From Azospirillaceae bacterium (GTDB taxonomy: Bacteria; Pseudomonadota; Alphaproteobacteria; Azospirillales; Azospirillaceae), in contig JARLIO010000070.1 of the NCBI GenBank assembly GCA_031291675.1, positions 20,646-84,645 of the forward strand: a stretch of DNA of 64,000 bases, in the 5' to 3' direction. The notes under the pieces were generated by a model that saw only the letters and a list, made by a program, of their open reading frames with translations, was not told the DNA's origin and did not search any database. Of this stretch, positions 17,245 to 26,592 are shown one piece after another. The position numbers were made by a program, and so were the translations under genes. Within the stretch, counting starts at the first letter, position 1. Each line of letters starts with the position of its first letter.

Positions 17245-19379
17245 TCGCAAACACCCCTTCCCCTGCGCCCGCGGCGCCGGCACCGGCAGCGCTGGCGCTG
17301 TTCCAGCAGGCGCTGGCCCGCCATGAGGCCGGCGACTTCAAGGCGGCAATCGCCCTCGATCTTGAGGCGCTTGCGGTGCAACCCGACATTCCGGAGATCC
17401 ACAACAATCTGGGCACGGCGCTGGTCGCGCTGGGGCGTCCCGAAGCTGCCCTGCCCGCCTTTGGCTGGGCCGTCATCCTGGCCCCGGCCTATGCCCGCGG
17501 CTACTACAATTTCGCCAGCGCTCTGCTGACCCTGGGGCACGCCGCCGCCGCCGCCCAGACCTTCCGCCATGCCGCCCGGATCAAGCCGGACTATGCCGCA
17601 GCGCATCACAATCACGGCCTGGCCCTGAAGGCGATCGGCCGGTTCGGCGAGGCGCTGGCCGCCTATCACCGCGCCATCGCGCTCGGGCCCGCCGCCCCGG
17701 AAGCCTGGCTCAATCTCGGCAATTCGCTGGTCGACCAGGGAGCCCTTGTCGAGGCTGAGGCCGCTTATCGCCGGGCCCTCATTCTGCAACCGGATTACGC
17801 ACCGACCCACGACAATCTCGGCAATGTGTTGCGGGTCCAAGGTGATAATGGAGCGGCCGTGGCGGCCTATCGTCGGGCCATCGTGTTACAGCCCGACGAT
17901 CCGCGTTTCCCGCTGCATCTTTGCGAGACGCTGCTGGCCCTCGAACAATTCCGCCCCGCGGCGGCCATCGGCTGGCGCGCCGTATTGCTTCACCCCGGTG
18001 ATTTGCGGGCGCTGCATACCCTCGCCTTCGCTCTGGTGGAGGCAAACGCGGGCGCCGCCGCGCTGGCGCTGCATCGTCACATCGTCGCCCGGGAACCCGA
18101 CCGGCCCGAGGTTTACAGCAACCTGGCGACCACGCTGCTTGAATACAGCGCGTTCGGCGACGCCATCGCCGCGGCCCACCGGGTGCGCATTCTCGCCCCC
18201 GGCTCCGCCGAAGGCCATTTCAATCTCGGCAACGCCCTGAGCGAACTGCGCCAGGACGAGGCGGCGATCGCGTTGTTCCGCCAGGCCCTGGCCCTCAACC
18301 CGGCCGACGAACGCGCCCATAATAATCTGGGCCATGCCTGTACCATCCGCAATCAGACCGACGACGCCCTGACCGCATTCAGCCGCGCGATCCGCATCGT
18401 GCCCGGCGACCCCGGTTTCCACGTCAACCGGGCGATGATCCTGTTGCAGCGCGGGGCGTTCCGCGAGGGTTGGGCCGAATATGAGTGGCGCTGGAAATTC
18501 CGCCATTTCTCGCGCGAGATCGCGCAGTTCAAGCAACCCATCTGGCGCGGCGAACCGCTCGTGGGTCGCAGTATCCTGCTGATCGGCGAACAGGGCTTCG
18601 GCGACATCATCCAATTTGCCCGCTACGCGCCGCTTCTCGCGGCGCAAGGCGCCCAGGTCATGATCAGCGCCTTCCGTCCGCTTGCCCGGCTGCTGCGCAG
18701 CGTTGCCGGTGTCGCCGCGGTCGCGCCGTTCGGCACGGCGTCGCTCGTCTGCGACTTCCAGTTGCCGATGCTGAGCGCCCCCCACGCCCTGGGGACCGAC
18801 CTGGACACCATCCCGGCAACGGTTCCCTATGTCAAAGCCGACCCGACCTTTGTCGGCTTCTGGCAACGCCGGCTGGCGAAGCTGCCGGGCCTCAAGGTCG
18901 GGCTGGTCTGGGCCGGTGACAGCCATGCCGCCCACCGACGCGCCTTTCTCACCGACCGCCGCCGCAGCCTGAGGCTGGAACAATTCGACGCCCTGAGCCG
19001 AATCCCCGGGGTCACCCTGGTCAGCCTGCAGAAGGGCAATCCGGCACTGCAACGCCGCACCGCCGCCCTGGGCGGTGAGATCATCGACTGGATGGACGAG
19101 GTCATGGACTTCGCGGACACCGCGGCCCTGATCGAGGCCCTGGATCTGGTGATCGCGGTCGACACCGCGGTGGCGCATCTGGCCGGCGCGTTGGGCAAAC
19201 CGGTGTGGATCCTGTCGCGCTTTGACGCCTGCTGGCGCTGGCTGCTCGACCGTGAGGACACGCCCTGGTACCCGACGGCGCGGCTGTTCCGCCAACGCCA
19301 ACCGGGCGATTGGGACGAAGTCCTGGCCCGCGTCACCGCCGCCCTGGAACAGGCCGTAGCCGCGACGGAGGCGCGCTGA
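17241..19379 (+). CDS. TPR-glycosyltransferase paralogue 5 of 6
   Basis: The 712 residues contain about 12 TPRs (EIHNNLGTALVALGRP, AWLNLGNSLVDQG, AHNNLGHACTIRN), then EYEWRWKFRHFSREIAQF and the shared domain (GEQGFGDIIQFARYAP, LKVGLVWAGDSHAAHR, DFADTAALI, and a variant sugar-nucleotide loop VIAVDTAVAHLAGALGKPVW). It ends the set of ATGA-coupled genes; a 143-bp gap follows before copy 6. The Ala in VIAVDT replaces the Thr found in copies 1 to 4. It is predicted cytoplasmic, with no signal or membrane segment. Confidence 0.88.
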   Translation: MIANTPSPAPAAPAPAALALFQQALARHEAGDFKAAIALDLEALAVQPDIPEIHNNLGTALVALGRPEAALPAFGWAVILAPAYARGYYNFASALLTLGHAAAAAQTFRHAARIKPDYAAAHHNHGLALKAIGRFGEALAAYHRAIALGPAAPEAWLNLGNSLVDQGALVEAEAAYRRALILQPDYAPTHDNLGNVLRVQGDNGAAVAAYRRAIVLQPDDPRFPLHLCETLLALEQFRPAAAIGWRAVLLHPGDLRALHTLAFALVEANAGAAALALHRHIVAREPDRPEVYSNLATTLLEYSAFGDAIAAAHRVRILAPGSAEGHFNLGNALSELRQDEAAIALFRQALALNPADERAHNNLGHACTIRNQTDDALTAFSRAIRIVPGDPGFHVNRAMILLQRGAFREGWAEYEWRWKFRHFSREIAQFKQPIWRGEPLVGRSILLIGEQGFGDIIQFARYAPLLAAQGAQVMISAFRPLARLLRSVAGVAAVAPFGTASLVCDFQLPMLSAPHALGTDLDTIPATVPYVKADPTFVGFWQRRLAKLPGLKVGLVWAGDSHAAHRRAFLTDRRRSLRLEQFDALSRIPGVTLVSLQKGNPALQRRTAALGGEIIDWMDEVMDFADTAALIEALDLVIAVDTAVAHLAGALGKPVWILSRFDACWRWLLDREDTPWYPTARLFRQRQPGDWDEVLARVTAALEQAVAATEAR

Positions 19380-19522
19380 CACCAGCCCAGGGAGGCCACC
19401 GGCCCGATGCGTTGCAACAGGCCGCACGGGGCCGCCGGGCCAGACCGTAACCTTGGCAAGAGGGTCAATGGGGTTATCATCGCCGCGAAAGCGAGCGGAA
19501 CCCGGCATTTTCGGATGGCACA

Positions 19523-21472
19523 ATGTTGACGATCGAACAGGCTTTGAATCAGGCGCTGTCGCATCATGGCGCGGCGCGACTGGCCGAAGCCGAGGCGCTT
19601 TACCGGCAGATCCTGGCGGTTTCGCCCGAGCATCCCGATGCCCTGCATTGGCTTGGCTTTCTGGCTCATCAGGTGGGACGCCATGAAGTGGCGCTCCAAC
19701 TGATGACACTGTCGCTGTCAAAAGCGCAAAATATCGCCAACTATTACAATAATTTGGGGCAGGTCCTTTCTGCCCTGGAACGACCGGCCGCCGCGGCCTT
19801 TCACAATGCCGTCGTCCTGGCACCCGAATTTCCGGAAGCCTATGTCAATCTGGCGCCGATTCTGGCTCGGGACGGACAGACTTGCGCCGCTCTGGCGTTG
19901 ATAAGGCGCGTGCTCTTGTTAACCGGTGCTGTTGCCGATACCTGCAATAGCTATGGACTGATCCGGAAGCAAAAAGGTGATTTCGCCAATGCCTCCGCCG
20001 GTTATCGACAGGCATTGGCACTGGACCCGGCTCACAGTCCGGCTCTCAACAACCTTGGAAACCTGTTGAGGGATCAGAATTTCCTGAACAAAGCCGCCGC
20101 TTGCTATCGCAAGGCCGTCACTCTCAAGCCAGGCTTTACCGAGGCCTATGCCAACCTTGGGGCCGTGCTCCAGGAGCTGGGGCGGCTCGATGAGGCCGTC
20201 ATCTGCTATCGAAAGCTGATCGAGCTCAACCCGAGCCTGGTCGCAGCCTGCACCAGCCTGGGCAGCGTTTTGCAAAGGCAGGGCCGGCTGAACGACGCGG
20301 TCCTTTGCTGTCGCAGAGCGGTCGCCATCGCGCCCGACAGTGCCAACAGCTACGTCAATCTCGTGGCCTACGCCACCATGCGGGGCTTGCCGCCCGAACA
20401 ACGATGCCTGGAGGAAGCGATCCGCTGTTGCCGCAGGGCGATCAAGATCGATCCCACTCTTGCCGAAGCCCATTACAATCTTGCCACCCCTCTGCTGCTG
20501 ACCGGACAGTTCCACCCGGGATGGCAAGAATATGAGTGGCGATGGAAGGTTCCCTCGTTTCAGGCACACCGACCCGCCTTTCCTCAAGCGGAATGGCAGG
20601 GAGAACCATTGGCAGGCCGTACCATATTGCTCTACGGCGAACAGGGGTTCGGCGATTTTCTGCAATTTGTCCGGTATGCCCCCTTGGTGGCAGCACGGGG
20701 GGCGCGCATCGTGTTGCGCGTCCCCAAACCGTTAATCCGGCTCCTGAAAACGGTCCCCGGCATTTCCGAAATCATCGGCCAGGATGAAGCGCCGCCGCCC
20801 TTTGATTACCATCAATCCCTGATGAGCCTCCCCGGGATCTTTGGCACCGACATCGACACTATTCCTGCGACCATTCCCTATTTCAGGGCCGATCCGGCGA
20901 TAACCGCGCGCTGGCAGACCAGGCTGTCCGCTTTGCCGGGGCTCAATGTTGGTCTGGTCTGGGCGGGGAATCCACGGCGCCACGACTTCGCCGCCACTCT
21001 GGTTGACCAGCGCCGCAGCATTGCCCTTGAGCATTTTGCCCCCCTGGCCACGATTCCGGGGATTCAATGGATCAGCCTGCAAAAAGGCCCTGGCGCCCGA
21101 CGGAGCGGAACACCGCCTGGAGGCCTGATGCTTCACGACTGGATGGACGAGATCGACGACTTCGCGGACACCGCGGCGCTGATCGAGGCCCTTGATCTTG
21201 TCGTCACCGTCGATACATCGGTTGCCCATCTGGCCGGAGCATTGGGCAAACCGGTGTGGATTCTATCACGGTATGACGGTTGCTGGCGCTGGCTGCTCAA
21301 CCGCGATGACACGCCATGGTATCCCACCGCACGCCTGTTTCGCCAGGATCGTCCCCATGACTGGGATCGCGTCATCGACCGTGTTCGCGATCATCTTGCG
21401 GCATGGGCCTCGACCCCGCCGCAACTTTTGGATTTAGCGATGCGCCATGACAAACAGCCCGACACGCCGTAA
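19523..21472 (+). CDS. TPR-glycosyltransferase paralogue 6 of 6
   Basis: The 649 residues contain about 10 TPRs, the first two of a different type (EALYRQILAVSPEHPDALHW, LGFLAHQVGRHE) common in 'TPR plus glycosyltransferase' proteins elsewhere. EYEWRWKVPSFQAHRP and the same C-terminal domain follow (GEQGFGDFLQFVRYAP, LNVGLVWAGNPRRHD, LVVTVDTSVAHLAGALGKPV). It is separated from copy 5 by 143 bp, and its DNA is visibly less G+C-rich with more A/T third positions than copies 1 to 5. It may be an older or separately acquired member with its own promoter. The ribosome site before the ATG is weak (GGATGGCACA). It is the most diverged member of the array. Confidence 0.87.
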   Translation: MLTIEQALNQALSHHGAARLAEAEALYRQILAVSPEHPDALHWLGFLAHQVGRHEVALQLMTLSLSKAQNIANYYNNLGQVLSALERPAAAAFHNAVVLAPEFPEAYVNLAPILARDGQTCAALALIRRVLLLTGAVADTCNSYGLIRKQKGDFANASAGYRQALALDPAHSPALNNLGNLLRDQNFLNKAAACYRKAVTLKPGFTEAYANLGAVLQELGRLDEAVICYRKLIELNPSLVAACTSLGSVLQRQGRLNDAVLCCRRAVAIAPDSANSYVNLVAYATMRGLPPEQRCLEEAIRCCRRAIKIDPTLAEAHYNLATPLLLTGQFHPGWQEYEWRWKVPSFQAHRPAFPQAEWQGEPLAGRTILLYGEQGFGDFLQFVRYAPLVAARGARIVLRVPKPLIRLLKTVPGISEIIGQDEAPPPFDYHQSLMSLPGIFGTDIDTIPATIPYFRADPAITARWQTRLSALPGLNVGLVWAGNPRRHDFAATLVDQRRSIALEHFAPLATIPGIQWISLQKGPGARRSGTPPGGLMLHDWMDEIDDFADTAALIEALDLVVTVDTSVAHLAGALGKPVWILSRYDGCWRWLLNRDDTPWYPTARLFRQDRPHDWDRVIDRVRDHLAAWASTPPQLLDLAMRHDKQPDTP

Positions 21473-21660
21473 CAGCCTGTTTTCGACCCCCGGTTCGTTG
21501 ATCTGCGCACGCTGTTGCGGGTTCGGCGCGCGTCGGCGCCCGCGATCGGCAGCGCGCTGCCTGGCGCGGTTGATCCCCTCCCTGTTGGCGCCAATATTAT
21601 TTGCGGTTGCGGTCTTCAACCGCGATCGTCCCTCTCAATCTCAGTGGAGCATCGGGCATC

Positions 21661-22602
21661 ATGACCCTTTGTCGAGCCGTGGCGCTGGCGGGGCTTGTTG
21701 TTCTCGCGCTGGCCTGTCAGGGGATTGCCCTTTGCGCGGCGCAGACCGTCTGGCAGCCATCACCAGGTCATGCGCAGATCCCGATATGGCCGGGAGTGGC
21801 GCCCGATGAGCCGTCAGTCCCGGGGCCGGAAACCCAAACGGAAGGGGCGGTGACCAACGTGACCCGGCCCACGATGACGGTCTACGCCGCAAGCGGAAAG
21901 AACACCGGCATCGCTGTCATTGTGATTCCGGGCGGCGGGTTTCAGGAACTGGCCATCAATCTCGAAGGCACCGAGATCTGCGATTGGCTGACCTCCACAG
22001 GCATCAGCTGCATATTATTGAAATATCGTGTCCCGAGCATGCCTTATATCTGGCAATGCGATTGCCGTCCGCACAATTTGGCAATATCGCTGCCGTCCTT
22101 GGAGGATGCGCAGAGAACGTTAAGGCTGGTGCGCTTTCATGCTGCGGAATGGCGCATCGATCCTCACAAGGTTGGCGTGCTTGGCTTTTCCGCGGGCGGA
22201 TTTCTGGTGGCGGAGGCCAGTACGACCTTTAATGATCGCCTGTATCAGCCGGCCGACGCGGTGGACCAGGAAAGCTGCCGCCCGGATTTCGCCATTGCTC
22301 TTTATCCCGGACACCTGTCCCTGGCGAAGAACAGCATCGCACTGAACCCCGAAATCGCGAGCCACATCACCCCTCAAACGCCGCCGACGTTTTTGTTGCA
22401 GAATGAAGATGACCCTGTGGACAAGGTCGAGGATGCGCTGAGCTATTATATGGGGCTGAAAAAGGCTGGCGTTCCCGTGGAGTTGCACGCCTACGCGCAG
22501 GGTGGCCATGCGTTCGGCCTGCGAGAGAAGAAACTCCCGGTGTCGGGGTGGCCCCAATTGGTGATCAAATGGCTGGGGACGATCGGGATGCTTTCGCGGT
22601 AA
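21661..22602 (+). CDS. Exported alpha/beta hydrolase, acetyl-esterase-like
   Basis: The 313 residues begin with a hydrophobic signal sequence (TLCRAVALAGLVVLALACQG, cleavage likely after LCAA). An alpha/beta-hydrolase core follows: oxyanion region VIPGGGFQELA, nucleophile elbow GFSAGG (Ser near residue 180), acid Asp in QNEDDPVD and His in GGHAFG. IPIWPGVAPDE at the mature N-terminus and the overall pattern match sugar acetyl-esterases or carbohydrate-active hydrolases of the BD-FAE/Axe type. It would act in the periplasm. The ATG at 21661 is chosen because the signal peptide begins there; a TTG 60 bases upstream is in frame but lacks support. It lies alone after the TPR array and could deacetylate a glycan, which is a guess. 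Confidence 0.85.
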   Translation: MTLCRAVALAGLVVLALACQGIALCAAQTVWQPSPGHAQIPIWPGVAPDEPSVPGPETQTEGAVTNVTRPTMTVYAASGKNTGIAVIVIPGGGFQELAINLEGTEICDWLTSTGISCILLKYRVPSMPYIWQCDCRPHNLAISLPSLEDAQRTLRLVRFHAAEWRIDPHKVGVLGFSAGGFLVAEASTTFNDRLYQPADAVDQESCRPDFAIALYPGHLSLAKNSIALNPEIASHITPQTPPTFLLQNEDDPVDKVEDALSYYMGLKKAGVPVELHAYAQGGHAFGLREKKLPVSGWPQLVIKWLGTIGMLSR

Positions 22603-22609
22603 CGCCGCT

Positions 22610-22628
22610 CGGAAAACCGATTTTTCCG
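22610..22628. terminator. Possible bidirectional terminator between convergent genes
   Basis: Arms CGGAAAA and TTTTCCG with a 5-base loop sit in the 73-bp gap between the hydrolase and the siderophore ATPase gene, which converge here. The A/T-rich arm provides a short T-run in both directions. The stem is short, so this is tentative. Confidence 0.35.
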
Positions 22629-22675
22629 CAAAGGGGCTACGCCATTTTCTCCCGCCTTTTCGCGTTCAAGTCTCA

Positions 22676-23503
22676 TCAACCGGCAGCAAAATCGTCAGAG
22701 ACGGGCGATGGCGCCTCACCGAGGGGGATCACCAGCGGTGCGCCCGAAACCGGATCGGTGATGATGCAGCAGCGCAATCCGAACACCTGTTCCACGAAAT
22801 CCGCCGAGACCAGCGCGGCGGGCGTGCCCTGCGCGATGATGCGGCCGTCGCGCAGCGCGACCACATGATCGGCATAGCGAAACGCCTGGTTCAGATCATG
22901 CAGCACGGCAACCAAGGTCCGGCCATGGTGCCGGTTCAACCGACGCATCAGCTCCAGCACCTCAATCTGGTGGGCGATGTCGAGGAAACTCGTCGGTTCG
23001 TCCAGCAACAGCAAGGGTGTCTGTTGCGCCAGGACCAGGGCAATCCAGACCCGCTGGCGCTGGCCACCGGACAGCGCATCGACCGGGCGATCCGCCAGGT
23101 CCGTGATGCCGGTCGCGGCCAACGCCTCGGTGACCGCTGTCTGGTCCTGCGACGACCAGCGCCGCATCAACCCGTGATGCGGGAAACGCCCGCGGGCGAC
23201 CAGCTCAGCCACCAGGATCCCGTCCGGCGCCGCCGAGAATTGGGGCAGCATGCCAAGCCGGCGCGCCACCTCCCGGGTGCCATAAGTCGCGATCGCCATG
23301 CCATCGAGAAAAACGGCCCCTTCGCTTGGTTTGGTGATCCGCGCCAGGGCTCTCAGCAAGGTCGATTTACCGCAGGCGTTCGGCCCGATGATGACCGTGA
23401 AGCGACCGTCGGGGATGTCGAGCGACAGATTTTCTGAGACGATCCGATCGCGATAGCCGATCGTGATCCGGCGCGCGGCAAGGCGGCTCTGGTCTGTGGG
23501 CAT
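22676..23503 (-). CDS. Ferric-siderophore ABC transporter ATP-binding protein (FecE/FepC type)
   Basis: The 275 residues contain Walker A (GPNACGKSTLL), signature LSGGQRQRVWIALVLAQ, Walker B (LLLLDEPTSFLD) and the switch His (VAVLHDLNQAFRYADH), the exact pattern of FecE/FepC/BtuD-like ATPases. Of two in-frame ATGs, the one at 23503 overlaps the permease stop as TGATG and has GGGGGA eight bases upstream, so it is preferred over 23512. It is the last gene of an operon with two FecCD-type permeases, a binding protein and a TonB receptor, and energises uptake of an Fe(III)-siderophore across the inner membrane. Confidence 0.95.
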   Translation of the reverse strand: MPTDQSRLAARRITIGYRDRIVSENLSLDIPDGRFTVIIGPNACGKSTLLRALARITKPSEGAVFLDGMAIATYGTREVARRLGMLPQFSAAPDGILVAELVARGRFPHHGLMRRWSSQDQTAVTEALAATGITDLADRPVDALSGGQRQRVWIALVLAQQTPLLLLDEPTSFLDIAHQIEVLELMRRLNRHHGRTLVAVLHDLNQAFRYADHVVALRDGRIIAQGTPAALVSADFVEQVFGLRCCIITDPVSGAPLVIPLGEAPSPVSDDFAAG

Positions 23504-24519
23504 CAGCCGCATCCCCCGGTTCGGCGTGTCAACAGGACGACGAGATAGACGCCCCCGATCGCGCCGGTGATCAGCCCGACCGGAATCTGAAACGGTGCCA
23601 TCAGATGCTGCGCCAGGAAATCGCTCACGATCAGCAGCACGGCCCCCATGATGGCCACCGGAACGACCCCGGGGTCGCCGGGGCGCACCAGCCCCCGGGC
23701 CAGAGGACCGGCGGCCAGGGCCAGAAAATGGATCGGCCCGGCGAGCGCCGTCGCCAATGCGGCAAGACCGAGGCCGACGCCCATCAGGACCAACCGGCTG
23801 CGCCGCGCGGAGAGTCCGAGCCCGACGGCCAGATCATCCCCTATCTCCAGCATTTTGAGCCCGGGCCAAAGCAGGCCGGCGCACAGCAGCAGAACCACAA
23901 TGCCCGGAGCCAGGATCGTGACCTGTGACCAGGACACGCCGTTGAGACTGCCGAACAGCCAGGTTTTGGCCGCCTCGGCTCTCTCCAGTTCGGCGCGCGT
24001 CACCAGATATTCATTGAACGCCATCAGCATCGCGCTGAGCGCGACCCCGGACAGAATGAAACGATCGCCCGTCAGGCCGCGGCGCAGCGCCAGAAGATAG
24101 ACCAGAGCCGCGGCGGCGAAGCCGCCGATGACCGAGCCCAACGCGGTGGCCAGGCCGGATTGTCCAAGCACCACGATGGTCGCCAGCGCCCCGGTTGCCG
24201 AACCGGTGGTGAAGCCGATGATGTCCGGGCTGGCGAGTGGATTGCGGCACAGACTCTGGAAAATGGCGCCAGCCACGCCGAATCCGGCACCGACACAGAG
24301 CGAAGCAACGATGCGCGGCAGGCGCAAACCGACGACGACGAGTTGCCCGATATCGTCCGACCGCCCCCACAGGATTTCCCCGATCTGAGCGACGCTGAGG
24401 GCGTAGCTGCCCGTCAGCAAGCTCAGGACCGCGACGGCGAGAGCGACCGCGACCAACACCCCGACAACCCTTGCGACCCGCCGATGCGCATGCCGAGCTG
24501 TGCCTTGGATCCCCATCAT
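23503..24519 (-). CDS. Ferric-siderophore ABC permease, FecD type
   Basis: A 338-residue permease of the FecCD/BtuC family, with about ten membrane segments. Diagnostic parts are LRLPRIVASLCVGAGFGVAG, the FQSLCRNPLASPDIIGF loop and GPIHFLALAAGPLARGLVRP near the C-terminus. A tandem ATGATG at 24519/24516 overlaps the FecC-type stop (ATGA), which fixes the start although the frame is open about 260 bases further upstream. It pairs with the next permease to form the channel for the siderophore complex. Confidence 0.92.
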   Translation of the reverse strand: MMGIQGTARHAHRRVARVVGVLVAVALAVAVLSLLTGSYALSVAQIGEILWGRSDDIGQLVVVGLRLPRIVASLCVGAGFGVAGAIFQSLCRNPLASPDIIGFTTGSATGALATIVVLGQSGLATALGSVIGGFAAAALVYLLALRRGLTGDRFILSGVALSAMLMAFNEYLVTRAELERAEAAKTWLFGSLNGVSWSQVTILAPGIVVLLLCAGLLWPGLKMLEIGDDLAVGLGLSARRSRLVLMGVGLGLAALATALAGPIHFLALAAGPLARGLVRPGDPGVVPVAIMGAVLLIVSDFLAQHLMAPFQIPVGLITGAIGGVYLVVLLTRRTGGCG

Positions 24520-25550
24520 GATCCGCCACCGCGCCGCCGGGTTACCAGCCAAAGCAGGAGGGGCGCCCCCATGAAGGCGGTGACGATTCCGGCCTCGATC
24601 TCTCCCGGCGGGGCAATCACCCGGCCCAGGATGTCGCCGACAACCAGCAGGCCGGCGCCGATCAGCACGGAATAGGGCAAAATCCAGCGCCAATCCGGAC
24701 CAATCAAGAGACGCACCACATGCGGCACCACCAACCCGAGGAACGCGATGGGTCCGGCGACCGCCGTCGCCGTGCCACACAGGATGACGATCGCGACGAA
24801 AACCAGCGCGCGCATCCTGCCAACTGCCACGCCGAGGCTGTGAACCAGATCATCGCCCAGCGCCATCGCGTTCATCGCCCCACCCAGCGGCATCACCAGG
24901 GCCAAGGTCACCAGCACGCTGGCACCGATGACGCCGAACCCACCCGGTATCGCGCGGTTCAACGAGCCAACCACCCAAAACCGGTAGCTGTCGAACGTCG
25001 CGCTGTTCGACAAGGTCAGGACACCGATGCCGGCATGGATCGATGCCGAGATCGCCGCGCCACCCAGGACCAGGCGGACCTCCCCGGACCCCGGCGTACC
25101 GACGCGGTCGAGCGTCAGAACGCAGCCGGCCGCCAGTGCGGCGCCGAGCAGCGCGAGCCCGGTATCGTCGGAGAGCCCGCTGGCGCCGAAGAACGTGATC
25201 CCGAGCACGACGGCCAGCCCTGCCCCGGCATTCACGCCCAGCAGGCCCGGATCGGCGAGCGGATTGCGCGTCAAGGCCTGCATCAGGGCCCCCGCCGTGC
25301 CCAGCGCCGCGCCGACCCCGGCGCCCATCACGGTGCGCGGCACGCGAAGCTGCCAGACGATGACGGCATTCCGCCCGCCATCCGGATGCCAGAGCGCCTG
25401 CCAGACCGCACTCGGCGCCAATGCCTGGGCGCCGATTGCGAGGCTGGCCAGGACCGTAACCAGCAACAGGCCCGCCAGGGCCAGGAGTCCGGGGCCGCGC
25501 CAGCCGCACGGCAGCACGGCCGCCGTCTTCATCGGGGGGACCCTGGTCAT
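24516..25550 (-). CDS. Ferric-siderophore ABC permease, FecC type
   Basis: A 344-residue FecCD-family permease: VWQLRVPRTVMGAGVGAALG, ALMQALTRNPLADPGLLGVN and GPIAFLGLVVPHVVRLLIGP are the family landmarks, the last forming the loop that contacts the ATPase. Its partner gene overlaps it by 4 bp. The binding-protein gene ends one base before its start codon region, so it is coupled on both sides. Confidence 0.94.
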   Translation of the reverse strand: MTRVPPMKTAAVLPCGWRGPGLLALAGLLLVTVLASLAIGAQALAPSAVWQALWHPDGGRNAVIVWQLRVPRTVMGAGVGAALGTAGALMQALTRNPLADPGLLGVNAGAGLAVVLGITFFGASGLSDDTGLALLGAALAAGCVLTLDRVGTPGSGEVRLVLGGAAISASIHAGIGVLTLSNSATFDSYRFWVVGSLNRAIPGGFGVIGASVLVTLALVMPLGGAMNAMALGDDLVHSLGVAVGRMRALVFVAIVILCGTATAVAGPIAFLGLVVPHVVRLLIGPDWRWILPYSVLIGAGLLVVGDILGRVIAPPGEIEAGIVTAFMGAPLLLWLVTRRRGGGS

Positions 25551-25551
25551 G

Positions 25552-26592
25552 CTAGCGTGCCATCGTCGACATCAGGGTATCAAGGACCTCCCGCGCGGCG
25601 GTCGGGCCGGCGTTCAGGTAAAAGGCGTCGATATCCACCGCCACGGCATGGTGGGCCTGCACCGCGGACAAGGTCGGCCACAGCGGCGCCGCGGTCAGTT
25701 CGGCGACCGCAGCACCGCGCCCGGCATAAAAAATCCAGTCGGCGTCCACGGCGTCGATCAATTCGGGGCTGATGTCCCGCGACGTCTGCTGAAAGCGCTG
25801 GCTCGGCGGCCGGGCCAGGCCGAGTTCCTCGGCAATGCCACCGGTGAAGGACGCTATGCCGAAAATGCGGGTGCGGCCGGCGGTCGCCAAGGGAAACGAC
25901 ACGCTTGGTGCCTGACCTTGGCCTCGTGCCGCGAAGCCTGCGGCGTCGCTGTGAAACCGATCGAGGAACGCCTGAGCCTGCTGTCGCCGACCGACCGCGC
26001 TGGCAATCAGCAGAAAATCAACCTGCCAATTGACGCCGGTGCCCCGGGTCACGACGGTGGGCGCGATCCGCGCATACCGGTCATAGACATCCTGCTTGAT
26101 AATCGTGTTGTTCATCAGGATCAGGTCCGGACGCAACTGGGCGATCGCCTCGATATCCTGATTGGCGCGGGTGCCGAGATCGGCCATCGCATCGAGCTGA
26201 ACGCGCCATTGCGGAAACCGTGTCGCGAGATACGGTGCATAGAGCGCCCCGCCCTCGACGCGCGTCGCACCGGCGGGCACGATGCCCAGGGTCAGCAACG
26301 CGTCGAGTTGTCCCGTGGACAGCACCGCGATACGCCGGGGTGGCGCCGTGATGATGGCCTCGCCATTGTGATGCCGGACGATGCGGGGAAAGACACCATC
26401 GGCCAGATCGCTACCGAAAGGACCGAGGTCGCGCGGTGATACCGGCGCCGCCGCAATGGTACCCGGCTGCGCCGTCTCGGCCCCGGTGGCCACGACGAGC
26501 AGCAGGCAAAGAACCGCCGACAGGGTCAAACCCCGCCGACAGGATCGTGCGGCCGCGGTCCGGCCTTTGTTGTTGGTCGGCATCCGCGTCAC
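25552..26592 (-). CDS. Periplasmic iron-siderophore-binding protein (TroA/FhuD fold)
   Basis: The 346 residues begin with a basic, hydrophobic leader (SCRRGLTLSAVLCLLLVVAT, cleavage likely near TGAETA). A type-III periplasmic binding fold follows: RRIAVLSTGQLDALLTLGIV, DIEAIAQLRPDLILMN and DWIFYAGRG. The family delivers ferric siderophores to FecCD permeases. The start is either GTG at 26592, overlapping the receptor stop as GTGA, or ATG at 26583; both give the same mature protein. The position between receptor and permeases matches typical uptake operons. Confidence 0.9.
   Translation of the reverse strand: MTRMPTNNKGRTAAARSCRRGLTLSAVLCLLLVVATGAETAQPGTIAAAPVSPRDLGPFGSDLADGVFPRIVRHHNGEAIITAPPRRIAVLSTGQLDALLTLGIVPAGATRVEGGALYAPYLATRFPQWRVQLDAMADLGTRANQDIEAIAQLRPDLILMNNTIIKQDVYDRYARIAPTVVTRGTGVNWQVDFLLIASAVGRRQQAQAFLDRFHSDAAGFAARGQGQAPSVSFPLATAGRTRIFGIASFTGGIAEELGLARPPSQRFQQTSRDISPELIDAVDADWIFYAGRGAAVAELTAAPLWPTLSAVQAHHAVAVDIDAFYLNAGPTAAREVLDTLMSTMAR

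Noticed and set aside
14989..17283. Open frame of 764 codons on the minus strand, antisense to TPR copy 4
   Set aside because: High-GC DNA leaves long open frames opposite real genes. The translation is Gly/Arg/Gln-rich with no domain, while the plus strand encodes clear TPRs.
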